DNA of 64,000 nt from the NCBI RefSeq assembly GCF_014697105.1, contig NZ_JACJRF010000021.1, positions 26,408 to 90,407 of the forward strand, in the 5' to 3' direction. This DNA comes from Anabaena subtropica FACHB-260 (GTDB taxonomy: Bacteria > Cyanobacteriota > Cyanobacteriia > Cyanobacteriales > Nostocaceae). Position 1 is the first letter of the stretch. The number at the start of each line of letters is the position of its first letter. A program made the position numbers and the translations under genes. Shown one piece after another: positions 26,321-35,122 of the stretch. The notes beneath the pieces are model-generated. The model saw only the letters and a program-made list of their open reading frames with translations. It had not been told where the DNA came from and did not search any database.

Positions 26321-27786
26321 CAATTGATTATGATGTCGTGATTATTGGCGGCAGTCTTGCGGGACGCTATGCCGCCTTAACTGCCACCCAACTAAGAGCT
26401 AAAGTGGCATTAGTGGAATCTCAGATAAATAACAGCTTGATTTTTCAGCAAGCTGTAGGGCAAATTGCCAACCTTACTCAAAAGTTCCCTAATTTGACTG
26501 GTTTTGGCATCAACACCATAAACGCTGATACTTCCGAAAAGTGCCAAATTTCTGTAGCATGGGCAGAAGCAATGCTATCTGCTCCAGTCGTTGTTTCTAA
26601 TATCCAAGAACAACTATCTGTTGCTAACTTAGCAGCTCAAGGAGTTGATGTCATTGTTGACAGTGGTCAATTTCAAACATCTCCCCATTTAGCATTTGCT
26701 GTAAATCACCGACTACTACGTGGGCGCACTTATTTAATTGCCAGTGGTTCCCTGCCGGCAATTCCCAAAATTGAAGGATTACAAGCCACTGGCTACTTGA
26801 CACCAGCAACTATTTGGCAATCTCTACACAAGCCAGATTCTCTGTCTTCAAAACCACCGCAAAATTGGGTAATTATTGGCGGTAGTCCTCAAAGTATTGA
26901 AATATCCCAAACTCTAGCAAGACTGGGTTGTAGTGTCACTTTAGTAGTTAAATCTCCTCATCTTCTACCTCACATCGACTCAGAAATTGCTCAGTTGCTT
27001 CTAACACAGTTAGAAGTTGATGGTGTGCGTGTCCTGACTCAAAAATTCGTGACACAAGTCAGGCGAATTGATGATCAAAAATGGATTCAGGCAGGAGAAA
27101 AGGCAATTGAAGCTGATGAAATTTTAGTAGCTACCGGACAGCAACCAAATATTGAGTCTTTAAATTTGTCCGAAGTAGGAGTGAAATGGCATCAGCATCG
27201 TTTACTCGTCAATGGTAAGTTACAAACCACTAATCGCCGGATTTATGCTTGTGGTGATGTCATTGGTGGTTATGAGTTCCCCCACATTGCTAACTACGAA
27301 GCCAAAATTGCCCTGAATAATGCTTTGTTTTTTCCCAGGTTACAAGTTAATTACCAATGCCTTCCTTGGGCAATATTATCTTACCCAACCCTAGCGCAAG
27401 TAGGTTTGACAGAAAATCAGGCAAAACGCCAATTTGACAAACAAGAAGTTTTAGTTTTACAGCATTACTATAAATCAATAGCCGCAGCCCAACTCAGGAA
27501 TGAAATTACAGGTGTTTGCAAGTTAGTTGTGCTACGTAACGGAGAAATTTTAGGAGCCACTATATTTGGTACAGAAGCTAGAGAGTTAATTAATCTAGTG
27601 GCTTTGGCAATGTCTCAAAAGATTTCTGTCAAACACTTAGGCGATTTATCTGCTGTCTATCCCAGTTTCTCAGAAATTCTCGAACAAACAGCGCAAGAGT
27701 TTATTCAGCAGAGGTTCTACGGTAACGGGGCTTGGCAAGATTGGTTAGAGGGCTTATTTTATTTGCGCCGTAATTGGAATTTGTGA
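26317..27786 (+). CDS. FAD-dependent pyridine nucleotide-disulfide oxidoreductase-like protein lacking the redox cysteines
   Basis: A 489-residue homologue of dihydrolipoamide dehydrogenase and mercuric reductase. FAD-binding VVIIGGSLAGRYAALTAT is at the N-terminus, a second dinucleotide motif follows in WVIIGGSPQSIEISQTLA, and the FAD-contacting YACGDVIGGYEFPH is present. The C-terminal dimerisation domain is present, but the family's His-Pro-Thr...Glu motif reads YPSFSE. In the place of the CxxxxC disulfide the sequence is NSLIFQQAVGQ, with no cysteines. It may use FAD without a disulfide relay. Its start codon is part of a heptad repeat. The substrate is unknown. Confidence 0.85.
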   Translation: MTIDYDVVIIGGSLAGRYAALTATQLRAKVALVESQINNSLIFQQAVGQIANLTQKFPNLTGFGINTINADTSEKCQISVAWAEAMLSAPVVVSNIQEQLSVANLAAQGVDVIVDSGQFQTSPHLAFAVNHRLLRGRTYLIASGSLPAIPKIEGLQATGYLTPATIWQSLHKPDSLSSKPPQNWVIIGGSPQSIEISQTLARLGCSVTLVVKSPHLLPHIDSEIAQLLLTQLEVDGVRVLTQKFVTQVRRIDDQKWIQAGEKAIEADEILVATGQQPNIESLNLSEVGVKWHQHRLLVNGKLQTTNRRIYACGDVIGGYEFPHIANYEAKIALNNALFFPRLQVNYQCLPWAILSYPTLAQVGLTENQAKRQFDKQEVLVLQHYYKSIAAAQLRNEITGVCKLVVLRNGEILGATIFGTEARELINLVALAMSQKISVKHLGDLSAVYPSFSEILEQTAQEFIQQRFYGNGAWQDWLEGLFYLRRNWNL

Positions 27787-28706
27787 ATTTTTACATTGAT
27801 AGTGCCAATTTTGGATTTTGGTAATCACAATTTCTTGTTCAATTGAAATCAGCAATCAAAACAATTCTGGACATAATTTAAGTGAGGCTGATTATTGAAT
27901 CATAAAACAGGGTAAAAAAAAATACTTATAAAAAATTATAAAAAATAACGATTTGTTATCTATCAAACATTTGATTTTCGGTTTTTCACTATATATTAAG
28001 TAAAGCTTTTCTCAAAAACCTTGTATATCTCGAAGCGAGTAGGCACAGTCATCAAGATTCATTTTGAAAACACTGACTGGTGTTTATACTCGCTTTTTTT
28101 CAATTCTTTACTCTAAAGAAAGCTACGCGAACATTATGTTATGGATGATAATTTTGACTTTATAGAACGTTTTTCGGTTTGGTGCAGTATAAATTGAGAG
28201 AGACAAAGGTCTAAAAACTAAAAGCTAGTACCATCCATCATCAAGTTAAAAGGTTTATGTATTAAGGCTTGTGCTGATTGGCATAGTAGCTTTATTTATA
28301 CTGCCCCATACTAGCGTTGTGTACTTTATCACCCCAAAAAAGTTAGAGTTAACTACATATAGCAGCAATATGCCTTGATTTTTGTTGGCGTAGCCTGCGC
28401 TGAAAAATTTCAGTATCTGTATGATGGGCAATGCCCACCCTATGTTTATTTCAAAAACCAAACCAGAATACTATAGACTTTTATTGATAGTTATTATTCG
28501 ATTTTCTAATAGATAAGAATAAATTAGAGTATATATCTCTAATTTATTTTGATCGGTAATTCCTTTTTGATAGATATAAAGGTAAGCTAAGAAGAATATT
28601 AAGCAAATATAAATTTGCCTTATTTACAATAATTGGATTTACTCGGAGTGATGAAAGTCAACTCTGAAATACTTTAATCTTTTTTGATAAATCTAGAGGT
28701 AAGTTC
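27787..28706. other. Long intergenic region upstream of ndhF
   Basis: A 920-base, very AT-rich stretch with no convincing gene. It contains a strong hairpin with a T-run at 28033-28101 and presumably the ndhF promoter near the right end. I did not find a clear NdhR/CcmR-type site. A GGCGTAGCCTGCGC motif (about 28386) resembles a segment at 34630 and may be a dispersed repeat. Confidence 0.5.
28033..28101 (+). terminator. Strong stem-loop with T-run; terminator or small RNA 3' end
   Basis: AAGCGAGTA pairs perfectly with TACTCGCTT, an inner CAGTCA/TGACTG pair extends the stem, and TTTTTTTC follows. The preceding gene ends 246 bases upstream, farther than usual for its own terminator, so an independent small transcript starting around 27950-28020 is possible. 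Confidence 0.55.
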
Positions 28707-30569
28707 ATGGCTCAGTTTCTCCTTGAGACTGTTTGGCTTGTTCCTTTGTATGCGTTAATAGGCGGGTTATTAGCTATACCTTGGTCGCCGGGGATCATTC
28801 GCAAAATGGGGCCAAGACCAGCTGGCTATGTAAATCTCATAATGACATTTTTGGCTTTACTTCATAGTGCGATCGCCTTACAAGCCACTTGGAATCATCT
28901 ACCTCAAGAAGTATTTATTCCTTGGCTATCGACTGCTGGCTTAGACCTCACTATTGCCTTAGAGATTTCTTCAATCAGTGTGGGGGCGATGGTAGTAATT
29001 ACGGGCTTAAATTTTCTTGCCCAAATTTTTGCCATCGGCTACATGGAAAGAGATTGGGGATGGGGACGCTTCTATTCATTATTGGGATTATTTGAAGCCG
29101 GGTTATGTGCTTTAGTCCTTTGTAATAACCTGTTTTTTAGTTATGTAATTTTGGAAATACTGACATTAGGAACCTACTTATTAGTTGGCTTATGGTTTAG
29201 TCAACCACTGGTAGTTACTGGTGCGAGAGATGCGTTCTTAACTAAGCGGGTAGGAGACTTGTTCTTACTCATGGGGGTATTGGGATTATGGCCTCTAGCT
29301 GGAACTTGGAATTACCCAGAACTAGAACAATGGGCGCAAACAGCCAATGTTGACCCCACAATCATTACATTAGTTGGTTTAGCCTTAGTTGCCGGGCCAA
29401 TGGGTAAGTGCGCCCAATTCCCTTTGCATCTGTGGTTAGATGAAGCGATGGAAGGCCCGGTTCCCAGTACGATTTTGCGGAACTCGGTAGTAGTAGCTAG
29501 TGGTGCATGGGTATTAATTAAACTCCAACCTGTTTTAACTCTGTCGCCCATAGTTTCATCATTTATTGTGGCGATTGGTGCAGTGACAGCGATTGGTGGT
29601 TCTTTAATAGCGATCGCTCAAATTGATGTTAAACGCTGTTTATCATATTCTGTCAGCGCTTACATGGGTTTGGTGTTTATTGCTGTAGGCGTACAACAAG
29701 ATGAAGCAGCACTGTTGTTAGTACTTACCCACGCAGTATCGGCGGCGTTATTAGTGATGAGTACTGGCGGCATTATTTGGAATAGTATTACTCAAGATGT
29801 AACTCAATTAGGCGGACTGTGGTCACGTCGTCCCATTTCTGGTTTAGCCTTTATTGTTGGTACATTGGGCTTAATTGGATTTCCCCCTTTAGGTAGCTTT
29901 TGGGCATTACTAAAATTAGCCGATGGCTTATGGGAAACTCACCCTTGGTTAGTAGGAATTGTTATAGCTGTCAATGCACTAACAGCCTTCAGCTTAGTCA
30001 GAGAATTTGGCTTAATTTTTGGTGGTAAACCCAAACAGATGACTGAGCGATCGCCAGAAGTTCATTGGCCGATGATCCTACCAATGATGATTTTATTAGG
30101 CTTTGTTTTACATCTGCCTTTAGTGTTGCAAAGCTTATCACTTTTACCTGATTGGGCAACCCTCAATAAAGATGTTGTCTTACTACTAATTTGGTCAAGC
30201 ATCTTCGGTTGCAGTATTAGCGGTGTCATGTATTTAAGCAACATCATTCCTAAACCAATTCGCCTGCCTTGGAAAGGTTTACAAGACCTACTGGCATACG
30301 ATTTTTATACCCCAAAACTATACCGGATAACCATTATTTTCAGCGTTGCCCAGCTTTCTAAATTCGCCGACATGATTGACCGCTTCGTAGTCGATGGCAT
30401 TGTGAATTTGGTTGGTTTGTTTTCGCTGTTAGGTGGTGAAGGTCTAAAATATAGTACTTCTGGACAAACCCAATTTTATGCCTTTACTGTTCTTCTAGGA
30501 GTAGGTGTTTTAGGTGCGTGGGTAACGTGGCCTTTCTGGGGAGTCCAGTTTCTCGATTTGATGTTTTAA
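28707..30569 (+). CDS. ndhF: NAD(P)H-quinone oxidoreductase subunit 5 (NdhF3/F4 type, CO2 uptake)
   Basis: A 620-residue antiporter-like membrane subunit of NDH-1 with about 15 transmembrane segments. The core of the proton-channel family is seen in FPLHLWLDEAMEGPVPSTIL and in AQIDVKRCLSYSVSAYMGLV. The downstream ndhD and Cup genes show that it belongs to the CO2-uptake forms (NDH-1MS/MS'), not the respiratory NdhF1 form. It forms the distal arm that couples ferredoxin-dependent electron transport and proton pumping to CO2 hydration in the thylakoid. Whether it is F3 (inducible) or F4 (constitutive) is left open; the absence of a cupS-like gene after cup leans to F4. Confidence 0.93.
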   Translation: MAQFLLETVWLVPLYALIGGLLAIPWSPGIIRKMGPRPAGYVNLIMTFLALLHSAIALQATWNHLPQEVFIPWLSTAGLDLTIALEISSISVGAMVVITGLNFLAQIFAIGYMERDWGWGRFYSLLGLFEAGLCALVLCNNLFFSYVILEILTLGTYLLVGLWFSQPLVVTGARDAFLTKRVGDLFLLMGVLGLWPLAGTWNYPELEQWAQTANVDPTIITLVGLALVAGPMGKCAQFPLHLWLDEAMEGPVPSTILRNSVVVASGAWVLIKLQPVLTLSPIVSSFIVAIGAVTAIGGSLIAIAQIDVKRCLSYSVSAYMGLVFIAVGVQQDEAALLLVLTHAVSAALLVMSTGGIIWNSITQDVTQLGGLWSRRPISGLAFIVGTLGLIGFPPLGSFWALLKLADGLWETHPWLVGIVIAVNALTAFSLVREFGLIFGGKPKQMTERSPEVHWPMILPMMILLGFVLHLPLVLQSLSLLPDWATLNKDVVLLLIWSSIFGCSISGVMYLSNIIPKPIRLPWKGLQDLLAYDFYTPKLYRITIIFSVAQLSKFADMIDRFVVDGIVNLVGLFSLLGGEGLKYSTSGQTQFYAFTVLLGVGVLGAWVTWPFWGVQFLDLMF

Positions 30570-30572
30570 GTA

Positions 30573-30618
30573 ATTAGTCAGTTGTCAGTGGCAAAACAAC
30601 TAACAACTGACGACTAAT
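30573..30618. repeat. Inverted repeat between ndhF and ndhD
   Basis: GTCAGTTGT and ACAACTGAC form a perfect nine-base stem, with outer ATTA/TAAT bases. It fills the short gap inside the operon. There is no T-run, so it is unlikely to terminate fully but may stabilise or attenuate the transcript. It resembles dispersed CAGTTGT repeats of this group. Confidence 0.6.
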
Positions 30619-30656
30619 ACCCATAGTGTAATAAATATTCTATTTCCCAAAGTATT

Positions 30657-32159
30657 ATGCTTAGTGTACTAATCTGGATACCGATTTTAAGTGCTATCTT
30701 CATTGGATTTTGGCCTAGTAGCCCCAATCAAACTAGCCGCATTCGCCTAGTAGCTTTAACTGTTGCGGGGATAGTTTTACTCTGGAATGTTTTCATTCTG
30801 CTAAAGTTTGACATCAGTAATCCGGGGATGCAGTTTCAAGAGTATCTACCTTGGAATGATACTTTGGGATTGAGTTATCAATTAGGTGTGGATGGGCTAT
30901 CAATTTTGATGTTGATTTTAAATAGCCTCCTTACCTGGATTGCTATTTATAGTAGCAGTAAACAAACAGAACGCCCTCGACTTTTTTACTCCATGATTTT
31001 GTTAGTGAGTGGTGGAGTTGCAGGTGCTTTTTTAGCAGAAAATTTACTGTTATTCTTTCTGTTCTATGAATTAGAATTAATTCCCTTTTATTTGCTAATT
31101 TCTATTTGGGGAGGGGAAAAACGGGCTTACGCTGGTATCAAGTTTTTAATTTACACTGCCGTTTCTGGCGCTTTAATTCTCGCTACATTCTTAGGCATGG
31201 TTTGGCTGACTGGTTCTACTAGTTTCGCCTTTGATGCAGTCTCTACTCAAAACCTTTCCGCCGGATTGCAATTTACCCTACTCGTGGGAATAATACTAGG
31301 CTTTGGGATTAAAATTCCCTTAGTTCCCTTCCATACTTGGTTGCCCGATGCCTACGTAGAAGCTTCTGCACCAATTGCCATTCTTTTGGGTGGTGTATTA
31401 GCAAAGTTGGGAACTTACGGATTATTAAGGTTTGGACTGGGGATGTTTCCGCAGGCTTGGAGTGTGGTTGCGCCAACCTTGGCAATTTGGGGGGCAATTA
31501 GTGCAATTTATGGGGCGGTGATTGCGATCGCTCAAAAAGATATCAAGCGCATGGTAGCATACAGCTCCATCGGTCACATGGGTTATGTACTACTAGCTAG
31601 TGCTGCCAGCACTTCCTTAGCCCTTGTCGGTGCTGTATCCCAAATGTTCAGTCACGGTTTAATTCTGGCGATACTCTTTCACTTGGTAGGAGTAATAGAA
31701 GAGAAAGTTGGCACACGAGAGTTAGATAAACTCAATGGTTTAATGAGTCCAATTCGTGGTTTACCTTTAATTAGTGCCTTACTAGTTCTCAGTGGTATGG
31801 CTAGCGCAGGTATTCCCGGTTTAACAGGATTTATCGCGGAATTTATCGTCTTTCAAGGTAGTTTTGCTGCCTTTCCCTTACCTACTCTGTTGTGTGTCGC
31901 ATCTAGTGGTTTAACGGCAGTTTATTTCGTCATTCTCCTCAATCGTACTTGTTTTGGCAGACTCGATAACAAGCAAGCTTACTACCCCAAAGTCCTTTGG
32001 TCTGAGAAAACACCAGCCTTAATTCTGGCAACCCTCATCATTTTTTTAGGAGTACAACCTACTTGGTTAGTGCGTTGGAGTGAACCCACAACTACAGCAA
32101 TGGTAGCGGCAATTCCTCCTGTGGAGAAAACGGTAATTTCTCTTTTAAACCAAGAGTAG
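30657..32159 (+). CDS. ndhD: NAD(P)H-quinone oxidoreductase subunit 4 (NdhD3/D4 type)
   Basis: A 500-residue antiporter-like NDH-1 subunit with about 14 transmembrane helices. The quinone/proton-channel family signature is in LVPFHTWLPDAYVEASAPIA and AIAQKDIKRMVAYSSIGHMG, and the conserved glutamate lies in LFYELELIPFYLLIS. It is the second gene of the ndhF-ndhD-cup operon, 87 bases after ndhF. It sits between the NDH-1 core and NdhF in the CO2-uptake complex. Confidence 0.93.
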   Translation: MLSVLIWIPILSAIFIGFWPSSPNQTSRIRLVALTVAGIVLLWNVFILLKFDISNPGMQFQEYLPWNDTLGLSYQLGVDGLSILMLILNSLLTWIAIYSSSKQTERPRLFYSMILLVSGGVAGAFLAENLLLFFLFYELELIPFYLLISIWGGEKRAYAGIKFLIYTAVSGALILATFLGMVWLTGSTSFAFDAVSTQNLSAGLQFTLLVGIILGFGIKIPLVPFHTWLPDAYVEASAPIAILLGGVLAKLGTYGLLRFGLGMFPQAWSVVAPTLAIWGAISAIYGAVIAIAQKDIKRMVAYSSIGHMGYVLLASAASTSLALVGAVSQMFSHGLILAILFHLVGVIEEKVGTRELDKLNGLMSPIRGLPLISALLVLSGMASAGIPGLTGFIAEFIVFQGSFAAFPLPTLLCVASSGLTAVYFVILLNRTCFGRLDNKQAYYPKVLWSEKTPALILATLIIFLGVQPTWLVRWSEPTTTAMVAAIPPVEKTVISLLNQE

Positions 32160-32248
32160 CGCTGAGGTTTATGCCGAGGAATGCGAAGTTTAAACTCTTA
32201 CTCTCTGCGCCTCTGCGTCAGGTAAGTACTAAAAAATAAGGAAACACG

Positions 32249-33571
32249 ATGGTACAAACTCCAGAAAAACCTACCACAAAACTACCTCCTTCTCGGCATG
32301 AATTTGCTGATATAATCCATCGTTTGGAAGCAGGCGGTTCGATGTTACCAGATACGCCAGAAAACTTAATGCAAATCATCGGTATATATAAGGCTTATGC
32401 TGTACCGATGGATTTTTACTGGCGTGACCTACTTTATATCGCTGAACAAGTTTTTTTAAACCCATTTCCCTTTTTTAAATACTTTATTTCCCAAGAATAT
32501 TTAGACAGACATAACCATTACGCTGGTGATGATGCTGATTTAAGAATTTGGCGTGGTGTTGCAACTGCACATCCAGAACTTTTGGCATTTATGGAGAAAG
32601 GTGAAACCTTCAAGATGCCAAAGCTGTTACATCATTGGTTGCACGATCGCATTAACATGGAATTTGCTGAAGCTTGTATGCAGGCTATGCTTTGGCATCG
32701 TCAAATGTATGCGCCAGTGAACCAATTTGACGCTTATCTAGACTCAGAAGAATATAAAGCAAACGCCGATAGGGCAATTAAAGCCTACTTTCAAGGGAAC
32801 CCGGTGATGTTGGGACTTTACAAACTGTTCCCTGATATGTTCTTGGAACAGTGTCGCCAAATGTCTTACTACTCTAACCTGGGGTTATTCTGGGAAGTCA
32901 TGGCCCCGGTGTTCTTTGAAATGTCGGATATCTATGATGAAGGTGGCTTCAAGGGTGTTCCAGATGCGATGAACTTTTTGGTTAATGGCATATTTGCTAT
33001 CGCCGGTCGTCCAATCTACCATCATGTGTATATCCGTGGTGAATGTTACGAAATCATTCCTAAATCCAAAGGTTTCACTTGGCTATACGAAGCCGCATTA
33101 CCCTATGTAGAAGCAGTTTTCTACCGCACAGCCCCATTCCGGGGTACAAAGTCTTATAATGCCCAAGCTGGTCAAGTACCTGCTGACCAAAAAGATTTCC
33201 ACTACGGTATTCTCTACGCTGACGTTTTCCCTGTAGGGACTGCGGGTATTCCTCCCACATTACTAATGCAAGATATGCTACATTTCTTACCTCCATATCT
33301 TGTTGAGTATTACAAACAATATTGCCGTGGTGAAGAAGATATTTTGATTCAGTTGGGAATTACTTTCCAACGCTCAATGTATAACGTTACCTCTGCGGTA
33401 ATTCAAGCATTGCGAACTGCTCTTTTATATCCTTTAGACGATCCAAATCCCAAACATTTACAAGCCAACCGTGAATTTTTTGAAACACAGCTAAATCGCT
33501 TTACTCGTCCCGAATATGGTATGCGTGATGCTGCACGTTTAGGGAGTATTCAAAATCCGGATTATCGATAA
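32249..33571 (+). CDS. CO2 hydration protein (CupA/CupB, ChpY/ChpX family)
   Basis: A 440-residue soluble protein beginning MVQTPEKPTTKLPPSRHEF, with SD AAGGA before the ATG. Conserved family stretches include FYWRDLLYIAEQVFLNPFPF, QMSYYSNLGLFWEVMAPVFF and FHYGILYADVFPVGTAGIPP. Cup proteins bind the distal end of the specialised NDH-1 complex and carry the zinc-dependent carbonic-anhydrase-like site that hydrates CO2 to bicarbonate. It is the last gene of the operon. No cupS-like gene follows, which fits CupB better, but the length is nearer to what I recall for CupA. I leave the paralogue open. Confidence 0.88.
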   Translation: MVQTPEKPTTKLPPSRHEFADIIHRLEAGGSMLPDTPENLMQIIGIYKAYAVPMDFYWRDLLYIAEQVFLNPFPFFKYFISQEYLDRHNHYAGDDADLRIWRGVATAHPELLAFMEKGETFKMPKLLHHWLHDRINMEFAEACMQAMLWHRQMYAPVNQFDAYLDSEEYKANADRAIKAYFQGNPVMLGLYKLFPDMFLEQCRQMSYYSNLGLFWEVMAPVFFEMSDIYDEGGFKGVPDAMNFLVNGIFAIAGRPIYHHVYIRGECYEIIPKSKGFTWLYEAALPYVEAVFYRTAPFRGTKSYNAQAGQVPADQKDFHYGILYADVFPVGTAGIPPTLLMQDMLHFLPPYLVEYYKQYCRGEEDILIQLGITFQRSMYNVTSAVIQALRTALLYPLDDPNPKHLQANREFFETQLNRFTRPEYGMRDAARLGSIQNPDYR

Positions 33572-33605
33572 AAATTTTTCCTTTTAATTGCATTTCAATT
33601 ACCCT

Positions 33606-33641
33606 ATCCCCTCTTTTAGGAAGTGGGGATTTCTTATTTTA
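33606..33641 (+). terminator. Intrinsic terminator of the ndhF-ndhD-cup operon
   Basis: ATCCCC/GGGGAT arms with an inner CTT/AAG pair, followed by TTCTTATTTT, 35 bases after the cup stop codon. Confidence 0.75.
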
Positions 33642-33649
33642 TGTTCAGC

Positions 33650-34543
33650 TTAATTATAATTATGCTGCCAAAATACATACTGCTTTTGATTTACTGATAG
33701 CTTTGAACCAATTTTCAACAAATCTTTTTCAGCAAGAGAAGACTTGCAATAAAATGGGTGTTTTGGTTGTCTAGTAGTGTAGTCAAAAAATATTGATAAT
33801 CTATCTGAAGCTAGAGGTAATTTCCCTCTATGAAAAACGTTAGCAGTGTCAACAAAAATCACTGTACCAAAATTTCCTATGCAGGATTTCCAATTGGATG
33901 AAGATACAACCTCCTCCATAATTTCATCTTTTATGTAGCCATCATCATATTTCAAATACCTAGTAATAGATGAAGTTAAACACTTGGGAATATATTGAAA
34001 TGGCCCAGTCTCTTCATTAACATCGTTGAGATAAATAATAATTTTGAGCATCTTCCTATCTTCTTTATCTAGATGCCATAATCGAGATTTTTTCTGAATT
34101 TGATTGTTAATATCTCTACGAAAATAAGCTCCATGATAAGCTACTGACAAACCAAGATAGTTTTCGACGATGTTAAGTAATCGATGTTGAAGTCCCCAAA
34201 GAAAAATATCTGAATGCTCTACCATTTGTTCAGAAGTAGTATGAACAGTAAATTCATTTTGATTTCCAAAAATTTTTGTGGGTATTGTTGGCATCAAAAT
34301 TTGTGCAGACTGGAGCATTTCCACCGTGGAAGGGATTGATAGTTCTGTTAATGAAGTCATAACAATCCCTTGCTTTTGCAGATTTTCAACCAAAGAAAAG
34401 TCATTTTCTGAAAGAGCAGGTAGATAATCAGTATGTTTGGCGATCGCTGTTTGATAAGCAATATCAGCAGTATTGCTGAACAATGGTATTCGATATATTT
34501 TTCTAATTATTTCGTTGCGGACTTTTTTAACAATTGTTTTCAT
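33650..34543 (-). CDS. Phytanoyl-CoA dioxygenase-like (Fe(II)/2-oxoglutarate) protein
   Basis: A 297-residue protein with the iron-binding facial triad pattern of the PhyH family: an HxD in RLWHLDKEDRKMLKIII (about residue 176), followed by YLNDVNEETGPFQYIP, and a distal histidine in VDTANVFHRGKLP. Such enzymes hydroxylate or modify small molecules using 2-oxoglutarate and O2. The substrate is unknown. It converges on the cup gene. The nearest gene on its strand is the sugar transferase 580 bases upstream, so it is likely transcribed alone. Confidence 0.78.
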   Translation of the reverse strand: MKTIVKKVRNEIIRKIYRIPLFSNTADIAYQTAIAKHTDYLPALSENDFSLVENLQKQGIVMTSLTELSIPSTVEMLQSAQILMPTIPTKIFGNQNEFTVHTTSEQMVEHSDIFLWGLQHRLLNIVENYLGLSVAYHGAYFRRDINNQIQKKSRLWHLDKEDRKMLKIIIYLNDVNEETGPFQYIPKCLTSSITRYLKYDDGYIKDEIMEEVVSSSNWKSCIGNFGTVIFVDTANVFHRGKLPLASDRLSIFFDYTTRQPKHPFYCKSSLAEKDLLKIGSKLSVNQKQYVFWQHNYN

Positions 34544-35122
34544 AATTAGTCTTATACAATCACTTTCAAATTACATCTATAGCAATCCAGTTTGATTTCT
34601 GTTGGCGTCGGGGCTAAATTGCTGTAAGGTATAGCCTGTGCTTGCGCTTAAAAATCATTACACTTGAATCTTAAGTGTAGAGCCAGTAATGCTACGTGTA
34701 TGTTCAAAAATAATATGGCAGTTCTACTTAGCACATTCCTACTTTCCTGAAAAGAAAAAATTAACCACAGATAACGCAAATAAATTTACACCTTAGCAGA
34801 GAGATGCTATAAATAATGTTGTTATTAATTATGTAACACTAATTTATAGGTAAGCTATTTTCTTGTGAGTGAGTTATTTTTTGATTATATTCTTGTAAAT
34901 TATTGCCAATAATATCGTCTTTTAAATATTTATAAAAGCCATATTGGCAGTATTTTTATAAAACAATTTAAATTTTATATTTAGATATAGTAAAATTTAT
35001 ATTTTTAAAAAATAAAAATCCCTGATTTTTTCATTCAGGGATTATCCATATTTTTACAAGATGATTTTCATTTAGTGAAGGCTAGTAAGTTATTTCTTCA
35101 CTTTTTGAATCATAATAATCAG
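34544..35122. other. AT-rich intergenic region
   Basis: A 579-base gap containing the promoter side of the dioxygenase-like gene and the terminator of the sugar-transferase gene. A GC-richer patch at 34600-34650 (GCCTGTGCTTGCGC) resembles 28386-28400. I see no coding sequence. Confidence 0.5.
35011..35045 (-). terminator. Intrinsic terminator of the STAS-sugar transferase gene
   Basis: On the minus strand AATCCCTGA ... TCAGGGATT is followed by TTTATTTT. It lies about 80 bases beyond the stop codon. Confidence 0.8.

Noticed and set aside
28255..28461. 68-codon minus-strand ORF in the gap before ndhF
   Set aside because: No family, no ribosome-binding site, and AT-driven composition (FFSAGYANKNQGILLLY); it does not look like a real protein.
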